Assembly (NCBI GenBank): GCA_937915065.1
Contig: CALDMR010000162.1
Coordinates: 1 to 8,318, forward strand
Direction: 5' to 3'
DNA: 8,318 nucleotides
DNA from: an uncultured Clostridia bacterium
Lineage (GTDB): Bacteria; Bacillota; Clostridia; Oscillospirales; Oscillospiraceae
Shown: one piece after another, positions 1-5,859 of the stretch
Layout of the letters: each line of letters begins with the position of its first letter
Position numbering within the stretch: position 1 is the stretch's first letter
Notes under the pieces: generated by a model
The model's database searches: none
The model's input: only the letters and a program-made list of their open reading frames with translations
What the model was told of the DNA's origin: nothing
Program-made: the position numbers and the translations under genes

Positions 1-386
1 CGCAGGAAGGCGTCGATTACCCGCCCCAGTTCCGCCGCTTCCAGCATTCCCTCCGCGCTTTCGCCGCCGGCGCATTCCTTCAATTCTTCCAAGGCGATGG
101 TCACCTCCCCGCCGCCGCGCTTTTGCGCTGCATTGTATAACTGACGGTTGAGCGACAAATTCCGAGTCAGCCGGCCCAGGAACGTCCGCAGCACCGCAGG
201 CCGCTGGGGCGGCATGGCCCTCCAGGCAGCCAGCCAGGTGTCGCTGAGACATTCCTCCGCATCCTCCCGTGCCGTCAGGATCGCGCAGGCAATGGCCCGG
301 CAGTAGGCGCCGTATTTCCGTTCGCTTTGCACAATGGCTTCCTCGCTGCGCTGCCAATACAGGTCAATGATCTGCCCATCCTCCAC
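1..386 (-). CDS. ECF-type (sigma-70 family) RNA polymerase sigma factor, 3' end cut off by the window
   Basis: I translated this by hand from a GTG at 386 to the window edge: 128 codons, no stop. The start is chosen because AAGGAGG (395-401) lies 8 bases upstream and no in-frame ATG fits. The protein begins with a short helix (DGQIIDLYWQRSEEAI) and then shows a sigma region 2: KYGAYCRAIACAIL around residues 24-37, and REDAEECLSDTWLAAW, the core-binding and -10 recognition helices. MPPQRP and FLGRLTRNLSLNR follow, then a KRGGG linker and an LEELKEC segment. This arrangement is typical of a large family of clostridial ECF sigma factors. Region 4, which binds the -35 element, and any partner anti-sigma gene would lie beyond the left edge. 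By family it directs RNA polymerase to a small regulon, often envelope-stress related; the actual target is unknown. Confidence 0.85.
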   Translation of the reverse strand, partial: MEDGQIIDLYWQRSEEAIVQSERKYGAYCRAIACAILTAREDAEECLSDTWLAAWRAMPPQRPAVLRTFLGRLTRNLSLNRQLYNAAQKRGGGEVTIALEELKECAGGESAEGMLEAAELGRVIDAFL

Positions 387-415
387 GCCAGCTCCCTCCT
401 TTGTCCTTCTATCTT

Positions 416-445
416 GATACACAGCATATCCTCCCCGAGGTTACA
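416..445 (-). promoter_or_regulatory. Possible ECF-type promoter of the sigma factor gene
   Basis: On the minus strand TGTAACC (439-445) is followed after 16 bases by GTGTATC (416-422). TGTAAC resembles the -35 element used by several Firmicutes ECF sigma factors. The -10 match is weak, since ECF promoters usually carry CGTC, CGTA or CGAC. It sits between the terminator of the preceding unit and the ribosome binding site of the sigma gene, which is where an autoregulatory promoter would be expected. No good sigma-A promoter was seen in the same gap. Confidence 0.35.
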
Positions 446-463
446 CAGAAATTTTCCAAAATG

Positions 464-494
464 AAAAACGGCCGCCCGGGGGCAGCCGTTTTTT
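464..494 (-). terminator. Intrinsic terminator of the six-gene capA unit
   Basis: An inverted repeat pairs 464-477 with 480-493: AAAAACGGC and GCCC form the arm, with one mismatch and a small G-rich loop. On the minus strand the GC-rich stem runs into a run of five T. It begins two bases after the stop codon of the membrane-protein gene at 497. The flanking A and T runs make it potentially bidirectional, but no plus-strand gene uses it. Confidence 0.85.
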
Positions 495-496
495 CA

Positions 497-856
497 TCAC
501 TCTTTGCGGTATTTTTTCAGCAGCTTTTCGTTGTCCACCCGCAGCGTGGCCACCGCCACAGCGATCCAGAGCACCGTCGTGATCCAGTAGGCCGGAGGGC
601 CGAAGGGAATGGACGCAAAGGCGCCGGCAATGCATACCACTGCACACAGCGTGAACACACGGCGCAGATATTTGCCCAACCCTTCCATATCATAGCGCTC
701 CCGCTGCGCCTTGGGCAGGTGGGAAAAGTTAGAGATCAGGAAAGCGCCCCCATCCTGCTTCACAGAGAAATAAACGCCCATGGCCAAAAAGAGCACGCCT
801 TCCACCAGGTTCAGCAAAAACCAGAGACTGTCGAACGCTTCTGCCAATTCATGCAT
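497..856 (-). CDS. DUF3784-like small membrane protein
   Basis: 119 residues with three predicted membrane helices: about 11-31 (FLLNLVEGVLFLAMGVY), 66-84 (VFTLCAVVCIAGAFASI) and 88-106 (AYWITTVLWIAVAVA). Between the first and second is a polar loop, GGAFLISNFSHLPKAQRERYD, followed by a basic stretch. This loop resembles the DUF3784 family pattern of G-x-x-x-L-I-x-G/N-[YF] followed by a KEKYD-like segment. The C-terminus is charged (NEKLLKKYRKE). The function of the family is unknown. The start is supported by AAAGGAG about 8 bases upstream. The gene overlaps the end of its upstream neighbour by 8 bases (849-856), so translation is probably coupled, and it is the last gene before the terminator at 464-494. 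The family assignment rests on pattern memory only. Confidence 0.7.
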   Translation of the reverse strand: MHELAEAFDSLWFLLNLVEGVLFLAMGVYFSVKQDGGAFLISNFSHLPKAQRERYDMEGLGKYLRRVFTLCAVVCIAGAFASIPFGPPAYWITTVLWIAVAVATLRVDNEKLLKKYRKE

Positions 857-1103
857 GGGGTTGCTCCTTTCTTCTGCGATAGGCCTCGGCCCGCTCCAGC
901 CTGTCCTGCCGGATGTCCGCGTCGATTGCGGCCTGGGCCTCCGGGTCGTACTGCCGCAGCTTCAGCATATGGGTAAACTCCCCGGGATAAGGAAAGTCCA
1001 AATCGTAGTCCGCGCCAAAGCGCACCGTGATAACCCCTGATTCCTGGGCAACCACAGTGCCGCGCCCCCGGTACTCGTGGGTCACTTCTTTACCGATCAG
1101 CAT
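849..1103 (-). CDS. Small protein with a Tudor/SH3-like VTH-G-G-V module
   Basis: 84 residues if read from the ATG at 1103, which has AAGGAGG 5 bases upstream. The frame stays open to 1166 without a comparable site, so the longer start is rejected. Residues 3-45 look like a small beta barrel: IGKEVTHEYRGRGTVV, then GVITVRFG, then a FPYPGEF turn. The V-x-H-x-x-x-G-x-G-x-V signature followed by an I-x-V-x-F strand resembles the Tudor-like C-terminal module of PcrA/UvrD helicases and small clostridial stand-alone proteins. Residues 50-84 form a highly charged segment rich in Asp, Glu and Arg, probably helical. A nucleic-acid or protein-binding role is conceivable but is inference only. It lies 11 bases after the preceding gene and overlaps the following one. 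Confidence 0.75.
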   Translation of the reverse strand: MLIGKEVTHEYRGRGTVVAQESGVITVRFGADYDLDFPYPGEFTHMLKLRQYDPEAQAAIDADIRQDRLERAEAYRRRKEQPHA

Positions 1104-1114
1104 GACAGCCTCCT

Positions 1115-1381
1115 TCACTCCACCGGCGCATCCGGAAAGTATGTATAATACCGCTCGTTCAGCCACTGCTTCAGCTCCGTCAAGTCGCCGTTTTCAATGG
1201 TAAAATGGGCTTCCTCCACATCCGTGGCTTTTTCATAGCACCACTTGGTATAGGTGGCCGCGTCCAGTTCGTTGGAGTCAAACTCCATGTGGAAGCGGTA
1301 GCGGAAATCTCCAATGGAACCGGTGTAAACGCTGGTCACCCGCAGCTCGTGCATACTCAGCGCCGCGATTTCCTTTTTCAT
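1115..1381 (-). CDS. Conserved-looking 88-residue protein of unknown function
   Basis: I do not recognise a family. The protein opens with a short basic helix (MKKEIAALSMHELRV) and then a strand-rich part, VTSVYTGSIGDFRYRFHMEF, suggestive of a small alpha/beta fold. It continues with an acidic middle (DVEEAHFTIENGDLTELKQWL) and an aromatic C-terminus (RYYTYFPDAP). There is no signal peptide, membrane segment or metal-binding cluster; the single Cys is at about residue 48. The start ATG overlaps the stop of the glutaredoxin-related gene as ATGA, a classical translational-coupling junction, and no separate ribosome binding site is evident. An internal Met at residue 10 is a less likely start because the nearest purine-rich stretch is too far from it. 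The tight packing supports a real gene in the same unit. Confidence 0.75.
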   Translation of the reverse strand: MKKEIAALSMHELRVTSVYTGSIGDFRYRFHMEFDSNELDAATYTKWCYEKATDVEEAHFTIENGDLTELKQWLNERYYTYFPDAPVE

Positions 1382-1638
1382 GCCCGGCCGGCATCCAGCA
1401 GCGTCTGTGCGCCCACGATCACCGTGCCGTCGTCCTTCACAAAGCAGGGAATGCCGATCCGGCCATCCCGGCGCGCAGCGTCAAATTCCTTATGGGTGTC
1501 GCGCAGGCGCAGAAAGTCCCGCAGCGCCGCGGGCGACGTGGTGATATCCACATAATCAAACAGCACGCCCGCCGCATTCAGCGCTTCTCTTGCCTTCACG
1601 CAATCCTGGCAAATCATAGTTCCGTAAAATTTCATCAT
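1378..1638 (-). CDS. Glutaredoxin-related thioredoxin-fold protein (CQDC active site)
   Basis: 86 residues with a thioredoxin/glutaredoxin fold: strand MKFYGTMI, then the redox motif C10-Q-D-C13 at the start of the first helix. A second strand (VLFDYVDITTS) follows, then a helix with LRDFLRLRDTHKEFD, and the cis-proline loop IGIP64 next to C65 and the strand CFV. The C-terminal GTVIVGAQTLLDAG completes the fold. The LRDTHKEF helix and IGIPCF loop match the glutaredoxin-related group typical of anaerobic Firmicutes rather than classical CPYC glutaredoxins, so the reductant may be something other than glutathione. The ATG at 1638 is preferred over 1635 because GGAGG lies 7 bases upstream. It begins 3 bases after the tRNA-editing gene and overlaps the next gene by 4 bases. 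The expected role is cytosolic thiol-disulfide exchange; the substrate is unknown. Confidence 0.85.
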   Translation of the reverse strand: MMKFYGTMICQDCVKAREALNAAGVLFDYVDITTSPAALRDFLRLRDTHKEFDAARRDGRIGIPCFVKDDGTVIVGAQTLLDAGRA

Positions 1639-1641
1639 AAT

Positions 1642-2196
1642 TCATTCCTCCGTTGTCTGATTTTCTAAATGTACGATAATGGGTTGATGGTGCACCGCCG
1701 GCAGAAAGCGCTCCAGAATATCTGCCGTGGCAATTTTCAGGCTGCTGGTATTGATGCAGGGATGGCAGCCGATATAGGGATCCCGGAGCACATCCTCGTC
1801 GATGACGAGCTGCACCCGGTTATCCGGATCATTCATGAGGCCCATGATGCTCACGCTGCCGGGCGTCACATCCAGCAGCCGCTCCATGGCCTCCGCCTTG
1901 CCAAAGCTCAGCCGGGATACCCCCAGCTGGGCCGACAAGTCCTTTGTTTTGAAGAGCTTATCGCCCGGCATCATCAGCAGGTAAAAGGCCGTTTCCTGGC
2001 GGTTGCACAGAAACAGGTTCTTGCAGATCACCACATCGAGCACACTGTCGATGGCCTTGCACTGCTCAATATTGCCCGCCGGCTCATGATCTGTGCGCTC
2101 ATAGGCAATCCCCAGAGCGTCCAGCAGATCATAGGTCCGCCGTTCCTTCTCCAATCGCCCTCCGGCGTCTGCCGGGCGGCCATGATATAATTCCAA
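1642..2196 (-). CDS. proX: ProX/PrdX-type prolyl-tRNA editing deacylase (YbaK-like)
   Basis: 184 residues, close to the usual length of free-standing ProX/PrdX proteins of the INS/YbaK superfamily, which hydrolyse tRNA-Pro mischarged with alanine and so act in trans to prolyl-tRNA synthetase. Recognisable landmarks are the N-terminal helix with TDHEPA (H37, P39), an ICKNLFL strand with K59 at the position of the conserved lysine, GDKLFKTKDLSAQLGVSRLSF (78-98), GSVSIMGLMND, and the terminal IGCHPCINTSSLKI (142-155) corresponding to the conserved HP-x-x-N motif. The start is TTG at 2196: AAGGAAGGAA lies just upstream and the next in-frame Met is only at residue 75, which would remove half the domain. 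It follows the SLH-CapA gene by 26 bases and precedes the glutaredoxin-related gene by 3. Whether it edits Ala-tRNA-Pro or another species cannot be read from sequence. Confidence 0.88.
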   Translation of the reverse strand: MELYHGRPADAGGRLEKERRTYDLLDALGIAYERTDHEPAGNIEQCKAIDSVLDVVICKNLFLCNRQETAFYLLMMPGDKLFKTKDLSAQLGVSRLSFGKAEAMERLLDVTPGSVSIMGLMNDPDNRVQLVIDEDVLRDPYIGCHPCINTSSLKIATADILERFLPAVHHQPIIVHLENQTTEE

Positions 2197-2222
2197 TTCA
2201 GGTTCCTTCCTTTTCTGCGGGA

Positions 2223-3887
2223 TTATGCCGGCGTGGGCCGGTAGTCATTGCGGTAATCGACCGAAGAGATCTTGTAGGGCAGCGCCCGGTATGTGCCGGA
2301 AACAATGGCGCGGCTGTCCAGATCCACTGTGAAATTCTGCCGGAAAATCAGGCAATTTTTATCCGTGGGATTGCGGTTGCCGCCAAAGCTGAGGTTCCCC
2401 AGCGAATAGGCGATCTGCTTCCCCCGGTAGGTTTCCACCTCCTGCACCACATGGGGGTGGTGGCCAATCACCAGATCTGCCCCGCTGTCGATGCAATAAT
2501 GGGCAATGGCCCGCTGCGTAGCGTTGCTGCGGTATTCCCGCTCGATCCCCCAATGGTAGTTGAACACGATGATCTCCGCGCCTTTCTCCCGCAGCGCCGC
2601 CACGGAGTTGGTAATAAACCGCTTCTGCGCGCTGTCAAAGCCCCAGCCGGTGTTGGAGGCAAAGCCCACTTTTACCCCCTTGACCGTGACCACCGGCAGC
2701 CGGTCATAGCCGGAAATGGCCACATGGGGCGACAGATTCCGGATCGTATCGTTGAACCCCTGCCGGCCATAGTCCATGGAATGGTTGTTGGCCACCGTGA
2801 CCACATCGATGCTGCCGGCAGACAAAATCCCGGCGTATTCCGCCCGGCCCTTAAAAACAAACTGCTTGTCCCGGGCCGCTGTGGAGTTGGTCAAGGTTCC
2901 CTCAAAATTGACCATGGTCAAATCGTCGTTATGAAAATCCTTCAGATTGCCGAAGAAATAGGCCGCCCCCTTCTGGTCATACATCTGGTCAAAGGAATTG
3001 TGATATGCAAAGTCCTTTCCCCGGCCAAAGGTACAATCCCCGCCGAAGGTCAGGGCGATCTCCACCGTGTCATAGCCCGGCGCGCTGCGCCAATCTGCAT
3101 ACACATCCTCCACCGCCGCCGACTCATAACAGCGCAACAGCGTGATGATGGCCTGCTCCGCAGAATAGGCGCCCTGGGGCATAAACTTTCCCCAAACACC
3201 GCCCATCACAGCCCGCCCGTCCCCGGTTGTCCGCCCGGAGATATACTGCACCGACTCCGCAGCCCATCGCGGAATGGTATAGGCATCGCTGTATACTTTG
3301 GGCTTTACATTGGCGTCCACCCGGCCCAGAGCCGCCATGGTGCGCTGCAGCATGGCGGCAGCCTCCGCCCGGGTGATGCTGCGTTCCGGGCCAAAGGTGC
3401 CCAGATTGCTGCCCCGGACGATTCCCAAATCTGCCGCCAATTCCACATAGGCGCTGTCCGTATCGCTGAACCGGGGCTCTGATGTCCGCAGCAAGCCCGT
3501 TTCATCGGGTTCCGCCAAAGGGATCTGTGCTTCTGCCAGCATAAGAGGAACTTCTGTTTCCCGGCAAACAGCCACCAATTCCACCGCCAGGCGGGCAAAA
3601 TGCGCCCGGTCAATGGGCGCAGTATAGTCGCCGCCCAATTCCATCGTTTCCGGCAGCAAACCCAATGCCCTGGCTTTGGACACTTCCTCTGCCGCCCAAG
3701 CGCTGACAGTCACTCCGGCAGGCAGCGCCCCGGGAACCGCCTGATCCGGCCCCGCCGCTTGTTCCGTTTGTTCTGCCGGCGCACGCCCCCCGCCCGCTTC
3801 TTCTGCCGCAGCAGGTCCTGCGAGGGCAACCCCCAGCGCAGCGCAAAGGGCCCAGGCACACGCCTTGGACAGCAAGCGTTGCTTCAT
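2223..3887 (-). CDS. Secreted SLH-domain protein with a CapA-type metallophosphoesterase-like domain
   Basis: 554 residues in three parts. Residues 1-28 are a signal peptide: MKQRLLSK, a hydrophobic core, and a likely cut after AGPAAA. A low-complexity linker rich in Ala, Gly, Pro and Glu follows. Residues 60-255 carry three S-layer-homology repeats: about 60-108 (AWAAEEVSKARALGLLP, then IDRAHFARL), 139-188 (RFSDTDSAY, LGIVRGSNLGTFGPERSITRAEAA) and a divergent third, 197-255. SLH repeats bind pyruvylated wall polymers and would hold the protein on the cell surface. Residues 276-522 are a CapA/PGA-capsule-synthesis domain: TFGGDCTFGR, NFEG, VANNHSMDYG, FNYHWG, GHHPHV and YSLGNLSFG, the metal-site and fold motifs of that family. 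CapA proteins are linked to poly-gamma-glutamate or capsule handling, but no capB or capC neighbour is visible, so the substrate is open. AAAAGGAG lies 10 bases before the ATG. This is the first gene after the promoter at 3938-3966. Confidence 0.92.
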   Translation of the reverse strand: MKQRLLSKACAWALCAALGVALAGPAAAEEAGGGRAPAEQTEQAAGPDQAVPGALPAGVTVSAWAAEEVSKARALGLLPETMELGGDYTAPIDRAHFARLAVELVAVCRETEVPLMLAEAQIPLAEPDETGLLRTSEPRFSDTDSAYVELAADLGIVRGSNLGTFGPERSITRAEAAAMLQRTMAALGRVDANVKPKVYSDAYTIPRWAAESVQYISGRTTGDGRAVMGGVWGKFMPQGAYSAEQAIITLLRCYESAAVEDVYADWRSAPGYDTVEIALTFGGDCTFGRGKDFAYHNSFDQMYDQKGAAYFFGNLKDFHNDDLTMVNFEGTLTNSTAARDKQFVFKGRAEYAGILSAGSIDVVTVANNHSMDYGRQGFNDTIRNLSPHVAISGYDRLPVVTVKGVKVGFASNTGWGFDSAQKRFITNSVAALREKGAEIIVFNYHWGIEREYRSNATQRAIAHYCIDSGADLVIGHHPHVVQEVETYRGKQIAYSLGNLSFGGNRNPTDKNCLIFRQNFTVDLDSRAIVSGTYRALPYKISSVDYRNDYRPTPA

Positions 3888-3904
3888 CGCCTTTCTTCTC
3901 CTTT

Positions 3905-3920
3905 TGTGCCGAATGGCACA
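3905..3920 (-). repeat. Perfect inverted repeat in the capA leader
   Basis: TGTGCC and GGCACA form a perfect 6-base inverted repeat around a 4-base GAAT/ATTC spacer. It lies between the predicted transcription start (near 3931) and the ribosome binding site of the SLH-CapA gene (3898-3905), touching the latter. No T run follows, so it is not a terminator. It could be a small mRNA hairpin or a repressor operator, or it may be chance, since such short repeats are common. Confidence 0.5.
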
Positions 3921-3937
3921 TACTCTCTTATGGCGCT

Positions 3938-3966
3938 ATTATAGCAAATCCAACGCCTTCATGCAA
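3938..3966 (-). promoter_or_regulatory. Sigma-A promoter with extended -10 for the capA unit
   Basis: On the minus strand a perfect TATAAT (3938-3943) is preceded by TGC, giving the extended -10 form TGnTATAAT. TTGCAT (3961-3966) sits at the -35 position with an ideal 17-base spacer; only its TTG fits the consensus well, which the extended -10 may compensate. Transcription would start near 3931, leaving a leader of about 44 bases. It lies just upstream of the SLH-CapA start and downstream of the hyd terminator. Confidence 0.75.
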
Positions 3967-4021
3967 TGGCAGAAGGCCAGTATCCCCCGGTTCTTCCCGC
4001 AGTTTTCCTCCCTGCAGCAGC

Positions 4022-4057
4022 AAAAAGCAGCGCCCCCCTCCCGCAGGAGGGGGGCGC
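4022..4057 (-). terminator. Strong intrinsic terminator after hydA
   Basis: A perfect 12-base-pair stem (4030-4041 with 4046-4057, six consecutive G:C pairs within it) closes on a 4-base loop. On the minus strand it is followed, after TGC, by five T at 4022-4026. It starts about 30 bases after the hydA stop and separates the hydrogenase unit from the capA promoter. Confidence 0.88.
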
Positions 4058-4086
4058 CGGCTGCCGCGCGGCTTTCACCGCCGGGT

Positions 4087-5844
4087 TTACACCTTTTCGT
4101 TGACCCTGCGCTTTACATAGGTCGTATGCAGCAGGCGATGGGCCTTTTCGCTGCCCGGTTCCTCTAAATAGTTGGCGTAAAGCTCCAAAACATCGGGGTT
4201 TTCGTGGCTCTTGCGCATCGGATTGTTGGCGTCCAGATCATACAGCACCTTGGCCCGCTCAGCCCGCACATCCACAAAGTTGCGGATGCTGTAAGGCACC
4301 TGGGGCTGACCGCCGCCGTTGACGCAGCCGCCGGGACATCCCATAATTTCAATAAACTGATAGTCCGCCTCGCCGCTCTTCACACGATCCAGCAATACGC
4401 GGGCATTGGCCAGGCCAGAGGCCACGGCCACTTTGACATCACCGGCGCCCGCAATCTTGTAGGTCGCTTCCTTGATGCCTTCCACACCGCGCACTTCCCG
4501 GAAATCCACCGCGGGCGCGCTCTGGCCGGTGATCTTTTCCACGGCGGTTCGCAGCGCAGCTTCCATCACGCCGCCGGTGGCGCCGAAAATCACCGCCGCA
4601 CCGGTGCCGCTGCCCAAAGGCGCGTCAAATTCCTCATCCGGCAGGTCGTTGAATTCAATGCCGGTCATATTGATCATATGGGCCAGCTCGCGGGTCGTCA
4701 GCACATAATCCACATCGGGCATGCCGTTGGCCGCTTCATCCGGCCGGTTGATTTCATATTTCTTAGCCGTGCAGGGCATAACGGACACTACGACGACCTT
4801 CTTGGGATCCACACCCGTTTTTTCCGCCCAATAGCTCTTGGCCACAGCACCGAACATCTGCTGAGGCGACTTGCAGCTGGACAGATTATCCGTCATCTCC
4901 GGATAGTAGTGTTCACAGTATTTGACCCAGCCGGGGGAGCAGGAAGTGATCAGCGGCAGGTTTCTGCCCTTCTTCAGCCGCTCAATAAATTCGCAGCTTT
5001 CTTCCATAATGGTCAGGTCTGCGCCGAAATTGGTATCAAACACCTTATCGAAGCCCAGCCGGCGCAGCGCAGCAGCCAGCTTGCCCTGCACGTCGGTGCC
5101 GATGGGGTTGCCGAAGCTTTCGCCCAGGGCGGCGCGCACGGCAGGCGCCGTCTGCACCAGAACCACCTTGGTGGGATCGGCGATTTCCTCAAACACTTCG
5201 GCAATGCAGGATTTCTCCCGCAGCGCGCCGGTGGGGCACACGGCGATGCACTGGCCGCAGGCCACGCAGCTGGTTTCGCCCAAACCCATCTTAAAGGCCG
5301 AACCGATGTTGGTCTTAAAGCCGCGCATATTGGCTCCGATAACGCCGATCCCCTGGAATTCCGTGCAGGCTGCCACGCAGCGGCGGCACAGAATGCACTT
5401 GCTGTTGTCGCGGATCATATGGGATGCGCTCTCGTCCACCTTGCTGGGCGTTTTTGCACCGGCATAGCGTTCAATATCATTGATACCGTATTTCTGGGCC
5501 AGGGCCTGCAGTTCGCAGTTTCCGCTGCGCACGCAGCTCAGGCAGGCGCAGTTGTGGTTCGACAGCATCAGCTGCAGCGTTTTCTTCCGCGCGTCGATCA
5601 CGCGCTTGGTATTGGTGCGGATCTCCATGCCATCGCGGTCACAGGGATACACGCAGGCCGTTACCAGCGTTTTGGCGCCAACGACCTCCACAACGCACAT
5701 GCGGCAGGCGCCAATTTCATTGACGCCCTTCATATAGCACAGCGTCGGCACGTCGATATGGGCGATGCGGCAAGCCTCCAGGATCGTGGCACCCTTGGGA
5801 ACGGAGACTTCCATGCCATTGATTTTAACTTTGATTTCTTCCAT
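4087..5844 (-). CDS. hydA: [FeFe] hydrogenase catalytic subunit HydA (trimeric, NAD-linked type)
   Basis: 585 residues; the cytoplasmic subunit that reversibly reduces protons to H2 at the H-cluster. Domains in order: a 2Fe-2S ferredoxin-like domain (C36, C47, C50, C64), a His-Cys3 4Fe-4S site (H97, C101, C104, C110), two 4Fe-4S clusters (C150, C153, C156, C160 and C193, C196, C199, C203), then the H-domain. H-cluster motifs are L1 TSCSPGW (300-306), L2 MPCTAKKYE (356-364) and L3 MGCPGGCVNGGGQP (501-514), plus FGATGGVMEAALR (420-432). The small-subunit-like helical tail ends the protein with no extra C-terminal 2Fe-2S domain, as I recall for the Acetobacterium-type HydA and unlike the longer Thermotoga one. 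The odd point is Ser303 in L1 where classical enzymes have a second Cys. GGGAGG lies 9 bases before the ATG and directly abuts the hydB stop. With hydB and hydC it makes a complete HydABC set; electron bifurcation is likely but not provable from sequence. Confidence 0.96.
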   Translation of the reverse strand: MEEIKVKINGMEVSVPKGATILEACRIAHIDVPTLCYMKGVNEIGACRMCVVEVVGAKTLVTACVYPCDRDGMEIRTNTKRVIDARKKTLQLMLSNHNCACLSCVRSGNCELQALAQKYGINDIERYAGAKTPSKVDESASHMIRDNSKCILCRRCVAACTEFQGIGVIGANMRGFKTNIGSAFKMGLGETSCVACGQCIAVCPTGALREKSCIAEVFEEIADPTKVVLVQTAPAVRAALGESFGNPIGTDVQGKLAAALRRLGFDKVFDTNFGADLTIMEESCEFIERLKKGRNLPLITSCSPGWVKYCEHYYPEMTDNLSSCKSPQQMFGAVAKSYWAEKTGVDPKKVVVVSVMPCTAKKYEINRPDEAANGMPDVDYVLTTRELAHMINMTGIEFNDLPDEEFDAPLGSGTGAAVIFGATGGVMEAALRTAVEKITGQSAPAVDFREVRGVEGIKEATYKIAGAGDVKVAVASGLANARVLLDRVKSGEADYQFIEIMGCPGGCVNGGGQPQVPYSIRNFVDVRAERAKVLYDLDANNPMRKSHENPDVLELYANYLEEPGSEKAHRLLHTTYVKRRVNEKV

Positions 5845-5859
5845 GATGGCGTCCCTCCC

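Noticed and set aside
278..427. A 50-codon frame starting ATG at 427 behind GGGGAGG
   Set aside because: The purine-rich site is only two bases from the ATG, too close for initiation, and most of the frame overlaps the sigma factor in another reading frame without recognisable features.
401..976. A 191-codon open frame on the plus strand
   Set aside because: It crosses the ECF promoter region, a terminator hairpin, the membrane-protein gene and part of the Tudor-like gene in antisense; low-complexity basic translation, no family features.
2451..3482. A 343-codon open frame on the plus strand
   Set aside because: It lies wholly inside the SLH-CapA gene in antisense; its translation is rich in Arg, His, Pro and Gly with no recognisable motif. 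Long antisense frames are expected in GC-rich genes.
4058..4086. Additional GC-rich partial palindromes (such as GCCGCGCGGC) between the terminator and hydA
   Set aside because: They are short, lack a T run and sit next to a much stronger terminator; most likely composition effects.
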